The notes: a model not told the origin generated them from the sequence alone. A stretch of DNA of 64,000 bases from Serripes groenlandicus (GCA_031761405.1 JASEVX010000003.1:114641831-114705830); one strand, 5' to 3'. Counted from the stretch's first letter, positions 11,966-23,190 are shown. Program-made: numbers and translations.

Positions 11966-12916
11966 TTCTACTGTCTAGGGTGTTTTCGACAAGTGTATAT
12001 TATGATCTACCCGCACATACATCACACATGACCCAGGTGTATACTGTTGGTCCGAAGTATAACAAAGGGTTATATAACCTATACACCTAGATGTGGATTA
12101 AATTGTATGGATTTGCAAGCTGATTCTTTAACGCTCGCAAATACATACATAATTTAATAATGATGACACAAAACAAAGTATTTTGTATCCTCAATTTCAA
12201 GCGATTCACACGGTTTTATTTCATAGACTTGATTTTCTATGACTACAAGTTCAAAACCTTATTGAGAGCTATGTTTTATTCAATTTACTTTTCTCAGATG
12301 CAGATAAACTTTTTTCATTACATCGTTAAACTATATTAAGTATTTATTTAAATTGAAAGGTGATGGCAATAAATAGGAATTTCACATAATCAAAAAAAGA
12401 AGAAAAGAAGAATGAACGAAAATGCGTATACATGTTTAAATGGTAAAACACGTTTCAAATCTATCTCAGAAACATATTTAACTCTAAAGCATAAATGGAT
12501 AATTTAAATAGGGAATTCACAGATCACGAACAAATAAAGAGTTAAAATAAATATTGATATACATATATATATCTGTTTACTTATCTTACACGCTCGTGTT
12601 TCTTGGACGTTTTGAATAATTAATAAATTCTTCCAATAAATGGGGCAGATTAACCGGCTTGTAACAGTATGTCGCTCTACATTCCATCCGCAGATGAACA
12701 TGATGTTAATAAACCAAATCAAACTCTGTGTATACATGTGAGTTTACTTCCGCGTACACACACAAATGTCGTCAATCTTTGAGTGATGATTACGTCATTT
12801 CTTATGCGATGTCACTATCACCGGTTTTCTCATGGAGCGGCCCATATATTATTTCTTAAAATTACTTAAAATGAATGTATTTTTACCTGAAAACATAACA
12901 TAAAACAAGATAAATA
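11966..12916. other. Intergenic DNA
   Basis: AT-rich, without coding or RNA signals. A scrap near 12820-12845 (TTTTCTCATGGAGCGGCCCAT) resembles the end of the 236-bp hairpin repeat annotated at 18982. Confidence 0.45.
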
Positions 12917-13032
12917 GAATATTACGTCCCTGACTTTCGACACAAACTTTATCTGACTCGGCTGGGAGAAGTGATAATTGTCCCAACCTCGTCAGATAAA
13001 GTTCATATCTTAAGCCAGGGACATAATATTCT
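12917..13032. repeat. Hairpin MITE-like repeat
   Basis: GAATATTACGTCCCTG at the left is mirrored by AGGGACATAATATTC at the right, and ACTTTATCTGAC by GTCAGATAAAGT inside. This gives one long imperfect stem of about 115 bp. Confidence 0.65.
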
Positions 13033-13057
13033 GTATATATAAACGAATATGATTTCA

Positions 13058-13601
13058 GTTGTTGTCGGTCACGAAACAGTGGTACGAACGTAAAAGATTT
13101 GGAATTTGTTTGCGATCATTATTCACGGGGTACCATCCTATGCCGGTAGTATAAATACCGCGAAGTTACATTTAGTCGGCATCTCAGTCCAACAGCAGCA
13201 GTTAATTGATTATCGACGTGGTTTGTTTTGAGAATTGTTCTTCTCGACTTTGGTACACTACAGAAGTACCGATGAACAACAAAGCCGAAAGCTTGTCCAG
13301 ATCAATAATTACGACCAGAAAGCTTTTTGTCATTTTTGGGGGAAATTTAGCAACTCTTTGGCAGTTTCACGTATGTTTTTCTGGTCGCCTTTCGATAGGA
13401 TGAACCATTGGCAGCGGCATACAAACAATGCGTGTACTATATGCACTGTCAATCTATCCTAATTTCGAGGAATTTCTCCTTATAACATTTTTGTTGAAGA
13501 CACCGACCTGTTCCTTCATTTTGTATCAACGCAAGAGTATTTTTTGCCCGTTGAGTTATGAGAAAGAATAAACTTTGATTTATCCTTGTTTTGTTACCAC
13601 A
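13058..13601 (+). repeat. Possible solo LTR or short promoter/polyA unit
   Basis: The stretch starts TGTTGTCGGTCACG and ends TTGTTACCACA. It has a TATA box (TATAAATA, about 13150) followed about 30 bp later by TCAGTC, which could be an initiator, and AATAAA near 13567. That is the layout of an LTR. No clean target duplication or partner LTR was found. The small frames at 13206-13462 have no recognisable product. Confidence 0.3.
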
Positions 13602-13619
13602 TTTAGTACTAATGGAGTA

Positions 13620-14290
13620 CAATGATTTGCGTCACACATGTCTTGTAGGTGACATAAATGGATCACTTCTTCATCTCTCTGTCACGCTTTGACTCTGTGT
13701 TATATTTCAACTAATCATATACAGGCGACAGATGTGTTCCTACATCCAGATTTGGAATGACTGGGAAGAATCTAGGTTTACTTACTGCTACATCGAGATA
13801 TTAAATGAATTATAAGGGTTAGTATATTCTTGCTATTTCAACTGAAACACGTGTTCTTACATCCAGATGTGGCATGACTGCGAAGAGTTTGGTGATACTT
13901 GCTCTTTCAACTGAAACATGTGTTCCTACATCTATATGTGGATTGAAAGTTAACATATCCGTCATACTTGCTTTGTTTTCTTATACATCTGTTACAAATT
14001 GAGCGCTCTTCAGACGTCTAATTGATAGTGTAATTTATAAAAGTGAATTTACCAGACACTCTCAACTGTCTAGTTCGTGGTATGACTGAACACAGAATAC
14101 AGATGATTATTTTGTAAATAAATGCCTCTGCTCAGGCCAATATTACACTATGATATATATAATTCATGTTATTTTGTTTCCATAATATGTGAAACAGTAG
14201 AAATAGAACTCATTTGTTTTCCATATGATGTGCAACAGTACAAATAGAGGAATATTCAAGGGACTGTGGAACCTTTACATCCCCAAGAAC
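13620..14290 (+). repeat. Degenerate tandem repeats
   Basis: GTGTTCCTACATCCAGAT(T/G)TGG recurs near 13735, 13850 and 13920 with TTCAACTGAAACA(C/T)G words. A second pair of about 55-bp copies (TTTTGTTTCCATAATATGTG / TTTGTTTTCCATATGATGTG) follows at 14170-14260. Confidence 0.5.
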
Positions 14291-14540
14291 ATTCATTGAT
14301 AATTTGCAATGCAAATCGAAGCAATTATCAATAGGTGCTAGAGGTAAAACCCCAAGTGATATTTTATTTCAAAATATGAGCTATGATTGATTCTGTCTAA
14401 ACAGAAATATGTTTTAATATGTTGTTAAATTATGTTATAATGCAGTATAATTTCATTTTAGCTTGATGGCAAAATGATCTTCTTCTATATTGAATATGAT
14501 GTTTTGATGAGAGATGGCAATATATACATGTATCATATAC

Positions 14541-14667
14541 CTGCACATTTTCCGGCACAAACAAATACAGATGGTCATTCGCAGTTAAAACATGACGGAT
14601 TAAAATTCCAAGTATGGTAATGGTACGTCACTAAAATATGAAGTGACGTCATTGAAATATGCTTTTA
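14541..14667 (+). repeat. Dispersed repeat, related to 19719-19885
   Basis: CTGCACATTTTCCGGCAC, a palindromic GACGGATTAAA region and TATGGTAATGGTACGT are shared in order with 19719-19885. Both copies contain TGACGTCA-like words. Confidence 0.5.
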
Positions 14668-15034
14668 TCCTATAAATACCCTTATTTTCAAGTTGAGAAC
14701 AAATCACGGAACAACGATATCCAACATGTGTGATATCAAATACACGTCATACACGCGACTACTGATGACGTCATTTTGACCTTTATCTTTATTATGTTTA
14801 TTGTTAAGTTGTTAAATTTTACACATTGAAAAATGCAATAATACGTTATTTTGAATAAATAACGAGTCTTAATTGTTTAAAACATTGTTGTTTTTTTTCT
14901 TCTTATTCAAAAATGATGAGGACTACTTTTTTATGCGGTGAATCACAAGTTCTTATGAAGAATATGTTATTCGGTCTTTGTTTTGATGTTGTCAATATTT
15001 TTCATTAAAACACACTGTTTAGGTGATAAAAAGA

Positions 15035-15182
15035 ATCCATCACTCGTTTTACTTTGAAGAAGATTTCTTAAATTCGTCTCGAAAAAGAGAGTTATTAACC
15101 TCGCCAAGAGGCTCGGTTAATAACCGTCTTTTTCTAGACTCATTTAAGAAATCTTGATCTCCAAAGAAAACTCATGATGGAT
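15035..15182. repeat. Hairpin MITE-like repeat
   Basis: ATCCATCA...TGATGGAT ends, with GATTTCTTAAAT and ATTTAAGAAATC inside and a CCTCGCCAAGAGGCTCGG centre, form a stem of about 148 bp. Confidence 0.65.
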
Positions 15183-15401
15183 CCTATATTTACGTCATTC
15201 AATATGGTATTTTATATCATAAATGACGTCGCCGGGAGTGTAATAAAGCCATTGTATACGTTTCAACTAGTGTAATAACAATGCTACGTAACGTCATAAT
15301 GAAAAGCATTGAAAATGACAGCGCTATATAGCGACGTTATATATATTTTCCGCTAATAATCGTCGAATTGGAATTTATGATATAAATAGAATATAACATT
15401 C

Positions 15402-15521
15402 GTGGTCATTCAATACACAATTTTATTAAACTCGTTTTCTAAAATTGCTAAAAACTCGCCAAGGCTCGGTTTTATCAATTTTAGAAAACTCGTTTAATAA
15501 AATGTCGTATTGAATGACCAC
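15402..15521. repeat. Hairpin MITE-like repeat
   Basis: GTGGTCATTCAAT at the left is an exact inverted copy of ATTGAATGACCAC at the right. TTTTATTAAACTCG pairs with CGAGTTTAATAAAA-like sequence. The centre ACTCGCCAAGGCTCGG resembles the centre of the 15035 element. Confidence 0.7.
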
Positions 15522-15630
15522 TCATGTAATATCCTCTATATATTTTATGTATAAATTATGTTATTTCTTTATTGAGAGTATAGCATTTTGTATTTGTTTT
15601 CTTTATTGTTATACATGATTTATAATGAAA

Positions 15631-15784
15631 GGGAAATTATGTTGCATTATAGATACAGTTTTAAATATTGTCTACTCTGGGCGTGGACAAATTGACAGGA
15701 CCTTCAGTCTCGCCAGATATCAATTATCCAGGCCCCTCGTAGTTAATACTAAAATCTGTATCGATAATGCAACCTAATATTCCC
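15631..15784. repeat. Hairpin MITE-like repeat (family of 19990-20170)
   Basis: GGGAAATTATGTTGCATTAT pairs with ATAATGCAACCTAATATTCCC. The interior carries AAATTGACAGG, TCTCGCCAGATATCAATT and TCCAGGCCCCTCGT, which recur at 20041-20120 and 21626-21705. Confidence 0.65.
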
Positions 15785-16011
15785 TGTGTATATGGTGGGT
15801 ACATCACAAATGCTGTAGATCAATATTGTTCGGCAATTGTTTGATTGTCGAGCATTTTCATACCGTTGCCAGGCAATCCATAAAAGCAGTTGCTATATGC
15901 AAATAATCATAGATGTCAACACTTTGTTTACTTTATCCTACAAGGTACATTGCCTCAAATACATATACAATGATTCCTGAAACAGAAAATCCACACGATG
16001 TGAAAAGTCTC

Positions 16012-16105
16012 TGTCCAGGTTAGTCTTCGCGGCTTAGTCTGATCCGGGTCGATACTTTACGCAGAGTCCATAATGTTAGTTTTCTCGTGGAACGGCTCAT
16101 ATCAT
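16012..16105 (-). repeat. Fragment of the 236-bp hairpin repeat
   Basis: GATCCGGGTCGATACTTTACGCAGAGTCCATAATGT-type end followed by TTTTCTCGTGGAACGGCTCA, matching the right half of 18982-19217. Confidence 0.6.
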
Positions 16106-17384
16106 TTATTTATCATGCATCTGTACAGCATGATCCATGCCAGGTTCACTTATGCCAAGTCTTTAAACAAAACAAATATCGGAATATTGTATATAAAAAA
16201 GAAAAAAAATAGGCCCTGAAGATGTAAGGATCAGTTTGTCGAGGAGTTTTAAAATAGGATATTGTTCAGTTGGTGACAATAGGACAAACTGTCAACGCCG
16301 GACTATCTAAGGCATGAATAAAACGTGATTCCTAACTAACACAAGCGGAATGGTGAACAAAATAAGAAATAACCAGAGAGTTGTCAAATTATTTTTTAAT
16401 TAACTGAAGAGGAAATAAATAAATAACCAGATATTAAAAAAAAGGAAGAAGAAAAAAAAAGAAGAAAAGAGGTAAACAGAAGTCTCAAGGAGCAACACTG
16501 GTCAGATTGTTTTTTTAAATACACCAAAGGTGAACTAACCTTGAAACCGGAAATAATAAAAACAAAGTATATACAATGTAAAAACAAGAAGAAAGGGGGC
16601 AACTATCAGTTGTTTATCTTTTGTATTTAGTTCCTGTTTCTAGAATACTTTGACTTATCCTATAACACTTCGCATATACCTTTCTCCCTGTGTTTTTTTT
16701 TGTTGCGATGGCTTGACTTATATGCTGAATTATCTAACTGATTTAGTATTTAGATTAATGCCATGGTTTATCACGGTGCTAGCTCATACTGTGTACAAGA
16801 AAAACTGCATATAACGCACACGTTTTCCGTGGCGAGTCCTTGTTAATTGTTCGGCTTTGAAAATATCACTGACATTGACGTCTAAATAAAGTTATTTTGT
16901 GCAAAATGCGGAATTCTACGTTCGATAACAAGGATCTGATTTGCTGGATGTTGATTTCTTTGTAAATATTATGATTTCGTAATTCGTACGTCTATATATA
17001 AGTCTTTTCGTTTAAATGTTGAATTCTACTTTCGCTTTCTGATCCCTGATTGAATGGAGAGAGGGTCATATGAACGCAACCTTCTGTCGGTCGTCAGATC
17101 ACAATTATGTAGCGAACATTGTGATGTTATTTGAATCAGAGTGATCGAACTCGTTTATCTATTTAGAAAGGCATTTCTTGTTTGTAAAGTAAAGTCTTGG
17201 CTTTAAATCAGTGCATACCGTGTTATACAATATGCATTTACATACAGAGATACGTTTGTTTAAATCCGTTACGTTCAATTCTATATATAAAGTATTTACC
17301 GATTGAAATGATAACATTGTATATATGTATATACGATATCAGGGTATATACATTAAGTACGCCAACGCTTATATAACAACGACA
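16106..17384. other. Intergenic DNA upstream of the deaminase-like gene
   Basis: Contains purine/pyrimidine-rich low-complexity sequence (16380-16610), with no gene recognised. The last 100 bp contain TATATA-rich sequence that could include the promoter of the gene starting at 17385, but no element can be singled out. Confidence 0.4.
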
Positions 17385-18365
17385 ATGGATACACAAGGTA
17401 ATACAGAAAAACCGCTGTTGGAAATTATTAACAAGATAGGAAGGAATACATGTCGAGAGTACTTCAAAACGTTAAACGGACTGGGTGTAAAGGTAAGACA
17501 TTTACTGCTTTCCTCGCATGTCTTAGATCCTACTGAAACAATTTGGACTGAGATAGGAATAAAAGTAAGAGTTCCTACTCATGATTGGGGAAACATATCG
17601 ACAAATAGAAAACAGTTTATAATCGCAGCTGTTGTTTCTATGGAGGAATTAGAAAACGGCAACTGTTATCTGATCGACGACGATTTACACCAGATGTCCA
17701 CCATTCCTACTTTCAAACCTAACTCAATAGTGTTCCGAAAGGGAAGAATTGTTATTGTGTTGAATGACAAGCGAAAATATACTAATAAGCATGGTGAGGC
17801 TATTCTTCTAGATGGAGATGCGACACATCAACAATCAGTCAGAAACCACGTAAGATCATCTTCAGATTCTGACGAAGACTACTTATCGAACATGATAAAG
17901 AATTATCAAGAACGATTCAATTATTTCGACAAGAGTGGTCTAGTTTTGTTATTATACTCCTATTATATCCCATGTACTGCATACCAACACCACTGTGCCG
18001 ACGTCGTTAGAGAGTATGTATATCGATCAGATTCAATTAGGGTAATCGTTGCATATAACTTCGTCCATAGAGTAACAGATGAAGAGGAGGCTTTGAAAGC
18101 CATGAAAACAGACCGCTCTTGGCCAATTCTAATGGAATATGTCAATACAAGTAATGCCATGGACCTTGTGGCCAGCTGTGAGAATAGAGATGACGACATG
18201 GTTTACCTTGCAGAAACACATCGATTGAAGAAGAGACAAGAACAACAATTCAGAAAAGAAAAATCAAGAAAAAGAAAAGACAAAACACAAGAACAAGTAA
18301 ACAAAAAAACAGCCAATAAAAGAAAGACGAGAATCTCTCAAAGAGTGGGCAAAACATACATTTAG
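17385..18365 (+). CDS. Deaminase-fold protein (AID/APOBEC-like layout), intronless
   Basis: 326 codons from ATG at 17385 (context ACAATGG). The same frame is open from an ATG at 17325, but that start would add a 20-residue extension of low quality. No close relative is recognised by sequence, but the zinc-deaminase signature can be read. Residues 114-126 form a strand (SIVFRKGRIVIVL), then KHGEAILLD at 135-143 supplies the H-x-E motif (His136, Glu138). An acidic Ser/Asp loop follows (158-165), then strand LVLLLYSYYIPC (Cys197) and helix HHCADVVREYV (Cys204), strand IRVIVAYNF (218-226), a helix (233-241) and strand WPILMEYV. The C-terminal 45 residues are Lys/Arg-rich, perhaps nuclear localising. 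The PC-x6-C spacing and the 60-residue gap between His and Cys are longer than in classical cytidine deaminases. An ATTAAA lies just after the stop (18377-18382). Substrate unknown. Confidence 0.65.
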   Translation: MDTQGNTEKPLLEIINKIGRNTCREYFKTLNGLGVKVRHLLLSSHVLDPTETIWTEIGIKVRVPTHDWGNISTNRKQFIIAAVVSMEELENGNCYLIDDDLHQMSTIPTFKPNSIVFRKGRIVIVLNDKRKYTNKHGEAILLDGDATHQQSVRNHVRSSSDSDEDYLSNMIKNYQERFNYFDKSGLVLLLYSYYIPCTAYQHHCADVVREYVYRSDSIRVIVAYNFVHRVTDEEEALKAMKTDRSWPILMEYVNTSNAMDLVASCENRDDDMVYLAETHRLKKRQEQQFRKEKSRKRKDKTQEQVNKKTANKRKTRISQRVGKTYI

Positions 18366-18981
18366 TATCTTCAATTATTAAACAGTTAAGAGAAATATTG
18401 TAAAATCTAAACATATGGAAACATTGTGGGAAAAAAAGTTTCTCGTACTAAACATGTCTCCTGCATCGGTGGACAAAAGTCGTTTGTATATATCGGGGAA
18501 AGTGTTAAGGGATTAAATTTAGCTCCGTGTAAATCAAAAACTAAATTATGAACAAATATGTGAAAGTTATAATTTCTGATTATTATAGCCTGATATGAAC
18601 GCCTAATGAAAAGTATGCATTTGGCAGTGTTATGGGAAAAGGTGTCATTGTTTGTTTCGCCTATGTTTCCATGGTTTCTAAATCAAAATTCCACAGTAAT
18701 AGGTTCAGATATTGCATTGTATTCTTTGACTTGTATTATAAGGCATAGCCTGGAAAAGGTTAACTTTTATGTCGCCCCGTGTTAAATAGATCCCTCAAAA
18801 GAAACTTGTTTCGCTTCGTTCCGGTCATACCAAAGACCTTAACAATGGCAGTAATGGTTTCCATCCTTGACGATCAGTCTCGCTGGGATAGCATTACGAC
18901 TGATACGCTGGTGTCCGGATATATAAAACCGCAGTACCGATAATTTACCCAGCAAGTGCCGTAATATAACTGAAATACATG
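18366..18981. other. Intergenic DNA
   Basis: 3' flank of the deaminase-like gene. The segment at 18845-18960 (GGCAGTAATGG, GCATTACGACTGA, GCTGGTGTC, TTACCCAG) recurs in part near 23160-23270 and 53925-53960, so it is a dispersed repeat. Confidence 0.45.
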
Positions 18982-19217
18982 TGAGCCGTCCGCGAGAAAA
19001 CCAACATTGTGTAAAGTATCGACCCGAAGTATGCCGTGTAGGGTAACCCGGATATACTCTTTTCGCCTACTGTGGATTTTCCGTTTCAGGAATCATTACT
19101 CTATCCCCCTGAGACGGAATTTGTCGGCCCGAATCAGTCTGCGCGGACTGCGCAGGCTGATCTGGGTCGATACATTACGCAGAGACCATAATGTTGGTTT
19201 TCTCGCGGGACGGCTCA
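18982..19217 (+). repeat. 236-bp hairpin repeat with TGAGCCGTC ends
   Basis: TGAGCCGTCCGCGAGAAAAC at the left is mirrored by GTTTTCTCGCGGGACGGCTCA-type sequence at the right. Inside, AAAGTATCGACCCG is mirrored by GGGTCGATACATT. Related copies lie at 52196-52435 and 50356-50545, with halves at 16012-16105 and 35878-35995. It behaves as a high-copy MITE. No transposase relation is known to me. Confidence 0.75.
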
Positions 19218-19718
19218 TTTAGAAACGGCAGTAACCAGCATTATTATGTATTGCGTCTATCTATTGATTAATGAACATAGAATAGATTAAAGGTTTTACA
19301 AATCGATTATATTTGATACGCTGTAAGGGCACTTGTGATTTATATCTGTTATCAACCTTTAACTTTCCGATTGTATAAAATGATAGACTGCCATATTCTC
19401 AATATTGGACACGTTTTTATGGCTGTTTTTGCAAGTTAACAATCCGTCGTCGTCTTTCCATCCGTCTGACTAGGGAATCACTCTTTTGTACTGACATAAT
19501 GTCGGCTGGGGACGCAGGGGCTTCGTCAAACACTCTTGTTCTCACATAAAATGATTCGGTCAAGGAGCGACAAATGAGCGACAACCTATAATATTTTACT
19601 TAAAATTTCTGAAATCAAATATACAAATTTGAAATCGTTAGCTGTCTTGGATGAATATATCAATTAGACGATCATATACTGATTAAAACCGGCTCTATAT
19701 ATTCATTTATTATATACC
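19218..19718. other. Intergenic DNA
   Basis: Nothing recognisable. Confidence 0.4.
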
Positions 19719-19885
19719 TACACATTTTCCGGTGCCAATACATGCAGATTGGCATGCGCACTTCAATTACGACGGGTTAGATATCCGTATTTGACTAGGT
19801 TAAGTACGGTACCAAATATGGTAATGGTACGTTACTGAAATGTTATGTGACGCCAATGAAATATGATATCACGTCATTCAAAATG
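19719..19885 (+). repeat. Dispersed repeat, related to 14541-14667
   Basis: Shares CTACACATTTTCCGG, GACGGGTTA and TATGGTAATGGTACGT with the earlier copy. Confidence 0.5.
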
Positions 19886-19989
19886 TGGTAATTGGGCGTG
19901 ATTCATGAATTTAATTTATGTTTTTTTGTTCTTTTTGAATCGAAAATTGTATAACTTTTCTATAGTATGATGTTACAGTTACACTAGGT

Positions 19990-20170
19990 ATATACTAAAG
20001 GATACATTATGCTGCAGTAGCGAAACATGACTTTGTTTTGTCAACTCGAGGCGTGGTAGAATTGACATCCCTCTCGACCATCGGTCTTGCGAGATATCAA
20101 TTGTCCAGGCCCCTCGTTGTACAATACCAAACCCAGTATTGCTACTGCGACATAATGCTGTTTCCTAGCT
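19990..20170. repeat. Hairpin MITE-like repeat
   Basis: Same family as 15631-15784: ACATTATGCTGCAGTAGC pairs with GCTACTGCGACATAATGCTG, and the interior carries TTGCGAGATATCAATTGTCC. A 5'-truncated copy is at 21612-21755. Confidence 0.6.
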
Positions 20171-20698
20171 CATTATAACTCAATCGGAAACGCTTAAGGA
20201 TATTGATCCAGGGTATTTAGTTCGAACCCCGGTTTGGTCATGGATACTTTTTTGCATTTTTATAATGAACGTTATTTGTGTAACTAGGCTAATTCACCAG
20301 GACGTGCCACAGGTAAACAGTTAGGGCTATATACGTGTACCGATGTAACATGCAACCAATGTGGTATACATGTTTATAGTCGGCTTTTTATGCATTCAAA
20401 ATCTCAGCTTCGGCCGGCCACTATGCATTACATTACGTTATGGATAATGGACCTGTGGTTTTCGTGCTTTTATGCCCCATTTCCAATTATTGACAATAAG
20501 CAGTGCGAGCAGTGCATTCGTCTTCCACCAATGGGCTTAACGAAGTCTATGTTGGAAAGAAGCTGTTTGTATGGTATTAATGTATTGCCGGGTAATTGTT
20601 TGAGAAAGAAAACCCAGGATCACATGGCTAGGTGAAATGGTCGCGTTAATCTATTGGAAAAAATGTGAAACTTAACCAACCAATCCATCAATCAATTC
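20165..20698 (+). mobile_element. tRNA-derived SINE, long variant (copy A)
   Basis: The A-box-like stretch ATAACTCAATCGG and the B-box-like AGTTCGAACCCC (about 20219-20230) mark a tRNA-derived head. The body contains CTTCCACCAATGGGCT and ends with an AGGTGAAATGGTCGC stretch and an (AATC)n tail. Other copies of the same 3' body are at 26400-26585, 36143-36412, 51695-51835 and 63383-63535. This one carries about 240 extra bases between head and body. Confidence 0.7.
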
Positions 20699-21069
20699 TA
20701 GCTTTCTGGCACCAGTATTTGTTTCATTCAACGTCCCTTCCAGACTACCTCACATAGTTATCTTAGTCTATGTCAGAGTGATTTTTAAAAATCGTTGCGA
20801 AGACTATACGGCCTAATCTAGATTCTAATTTACGAACTCTTGATTGACAATCTTCTTCGTCGTAACAGCCAAATCTGGAGTTGTTATACATGCGGTTATA
20901 CATGTTCACTATTCGAACAATATATAAGAAAAGTTAAAAGATGGCATTTTTGAACGAACATTGTATGTTCACATTACCTTGTCCATCTGTTCTATCTGAT
21001 AACGATCTACACAATTTAGTTTAAAACTTATTATTTCTTTATCAATTACGACACAAGTTTTCAGATTAT

Positions 21070-21220
21070 ACTAATTGGAGTATGCTTCCTGGAAACATAA
21101 ACTGTACTCGCGCCGATTGTGTGGTCAAATCCCAAACGCAGAACCCGCACATTACGTGATACGAACCCTGAACCTTTGGTATGAGAGGCCAACGCTCTAC
21201 CACTGCATCACTGTCTTCCA
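21070..21220 (-). mobile_element. Second tRNA-derived SINE type (copy A)
   Basis: On the minus strand, GCAGTGGTAGAGCGTTGG (A box) and GGGTTCGTATCAC (B box, 21156-21168) flank an anticodon-arm-like CCTCTCATACC. Downstream sequence continues with CAATCGGCGCGAGTAC. No 3' acceptor pairing was found, so it is a SINE head rather than a functional tRNA gene. Confidence 0.6.
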
Positions 21221-21749
21221 AACAAGTTAACAGAAGCTTCTAATAAGATAATGGAACAATGAACATCTTAATCAGACTTTGCAAAAGGGGGGTTCATATG
21301 ATTTATCTGGCAACAACCTTCTTATACCCACTTTAGTGATGAAGTGTGCACATCGTCCTACTCGAGAGCGAGAGACGAGGATGATTCTTTCCTCGGTCCA
21401 CTTATACTAGCTATTTAAACTCCTTCAGTGACAATGGCAATATTGAGGTTATTTTGCAAATATTACATGCTCCGGTTCGTAAGCTCGTAACGAGCTTTCT
21501 TTGTCAAAATCGGTCCACTTATTCTAGATATTTAAACTTTTCCAGTGCCAATGGCAGTAATGAGGTTATTTTGCAAACATTACATGCTCCGGTGAGTCAG
21601 CTCATAACGAGCTTACTTTGTTTTGTCAACTCGAGGCGTGGTAGAATTGACATCCCTCTCGACCATCGGTCTTGCGAGATATCAATTGTCCAGGCCCCTC
21701 GTTGTACAATACCAAACCCAGTATTGCTACTGCAACATAATGCTGTTTC

Positions 21750-22283
21750 CTAGCTCATTATAACTCAGTCGGGAACGCTTAAGGATATTGATCCAGGGTA
21801 TTTAGTTCGAACCCCGGTTTGGTCATGGATACTTTTTTGCATTTTTATAATGAACGTTATTTGTGTAACTGGGCTAATTCACCAGGACGTGCCACAGGTA
21901 AACAGTTAGGGCTATATACGTGTACCGATGTAACATGCAACCAATGTGGTATACATGTTTATAGTCGGCTTTTTATGCATTCAAAATCTCAGCTTTGGCC
22001 GGCCACTATGCATTACATTACGTTATGGATAATGGACCTGTGGTTTTCGTGCTTTTATGCCCCATTTCCAATTATTGACAATAAGCAGTGCGAGTAGTGC
22101 ATTCGTCTTCCACCAATGGGCTTAACGAAGTCTATGTTGGAAGGAAGCTGTTTGTATGGTATTAATGTATTGCCGGGTGATTGTTTGAGAAAGAAAACCC
22201 AGGATCACATGGCTAGGTGAAATGGTCGCGTTAATCTATTGGAAAAAATGTGAAACTTAACCAACCAATCCATCAATCAATTC
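21750..22283 (+). mobile_element. tRNA-derived SINE, long variant (copy B)
   Basis: Duplicate of the element at 20165-20698. The A box here (ATAACTCAGTCGG) is closer to the tRNA consensus. Confidence 0.7.
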
Positions 22284-22654
22284 TAGCTTTCTGGCACCAG
22301 TATTTGTTTCATTCAACGTCCCTTCCAGACTACCCCACATAATAATCTTAGCCTATGTCAGAGTGACTTTTAAAAATCGTCGGGACGAATATACGGCTAG
22401 ATTCGAATTTACGAATTCTTGATTGACAATCTTCTTTGTCGTTACAGACTAATCTGGAGTTGTTATACATGCCGTTATACATGTTCACTATTCGAACAAT
22501 ATATTAGAACGTCCATGGAAAAAGTTAAAAAGTGGCATTTTTGAACATTGTAATGTTCACATTACCCCGTTCATCTGTTCTATCTGATAACGATCTACAC
22601 AATTTAGTTTAAAACTTATTATTTCTTTATCAATTACGAAACAAGCTTTCAGCT

Positions 22655-22803
22655 TATACTTATCACGCTTGGTGTATGCTTCCTGGAAACATAAACAGTA
22701 CTCGCGCCGATTGTGTGGACAAATCCCAAACGCAGAACCCACACATTACGTGATACTAACCCTGAACCTTTGGTATGAGAGGCCAACGCTCTACCACTGC
22801 ACC
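22655..22803 (-). mobile_element. Second tRNA-derived SINE type (copy B)
   Basis: Duplicate of 21070-21220 within the 1585-bp duplication, with a few substitutions. Confidence 0.6.
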
Positions 22804-23190
22804 ACTGTCTTCTAAACAAGGTAACAGAAGCTTCTAATAAGATAATGCAAGTAAAATTGGAACAATGAAAATCTTAATCAGACTTTGCAAACATCACATG
22901 ATGTATCTGGCAACAACCTTTTTATACCCACTTTAGTAATGAAGTGTGCACATCGTCCTACTCGAGAGCGAGAGACGAGGATGATAATTTCCCCGGTCCA
23001 CTTATACTAGCTATTTAAACTCTTTCAGTGACAATGGCAATATTGAGGTTATTTTGCAAACATTACATACTCCGGTTTGTAAGGTCGTGACGAGCTTTCT
23101 TTGGGAAATTCGGTCCACTTATTCTAGCCATTTAAACTATTTCAGTGCCAATGGCAGTAATGAGGTTATTTTGCAAACATTACAGGCTCC

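Larger units (their letters stand above)
20027..21592 (+). repeat. 1585-bp tandem duplication, copy A
   Basis: Starts near GACTTTGTTTTGTCAACTCG and recurs at 21612 with an offset of 1585. Scattered substitutions and small indels separate the copies, so it is older than the 2248-bp duplication. Confidence 0.8.
21612..23190 (+). repeat. 1585-bp tandem duplication, copy B
   Basis: Second copy of 20027-21592. Both carry a plus-strand SINE, a minus-strand tRNA-like SINE and CCTACTCGAGAGCGAGAGAC near the end. Confidence 0.8.

Noticed and set aside
21150..21220. tRNA gene on the minus strand
   Set aside because: A and B boxes are present but no matching acceptor stem, and the sequence continues into a SINE body; it is also duplicated with the surrounding block.
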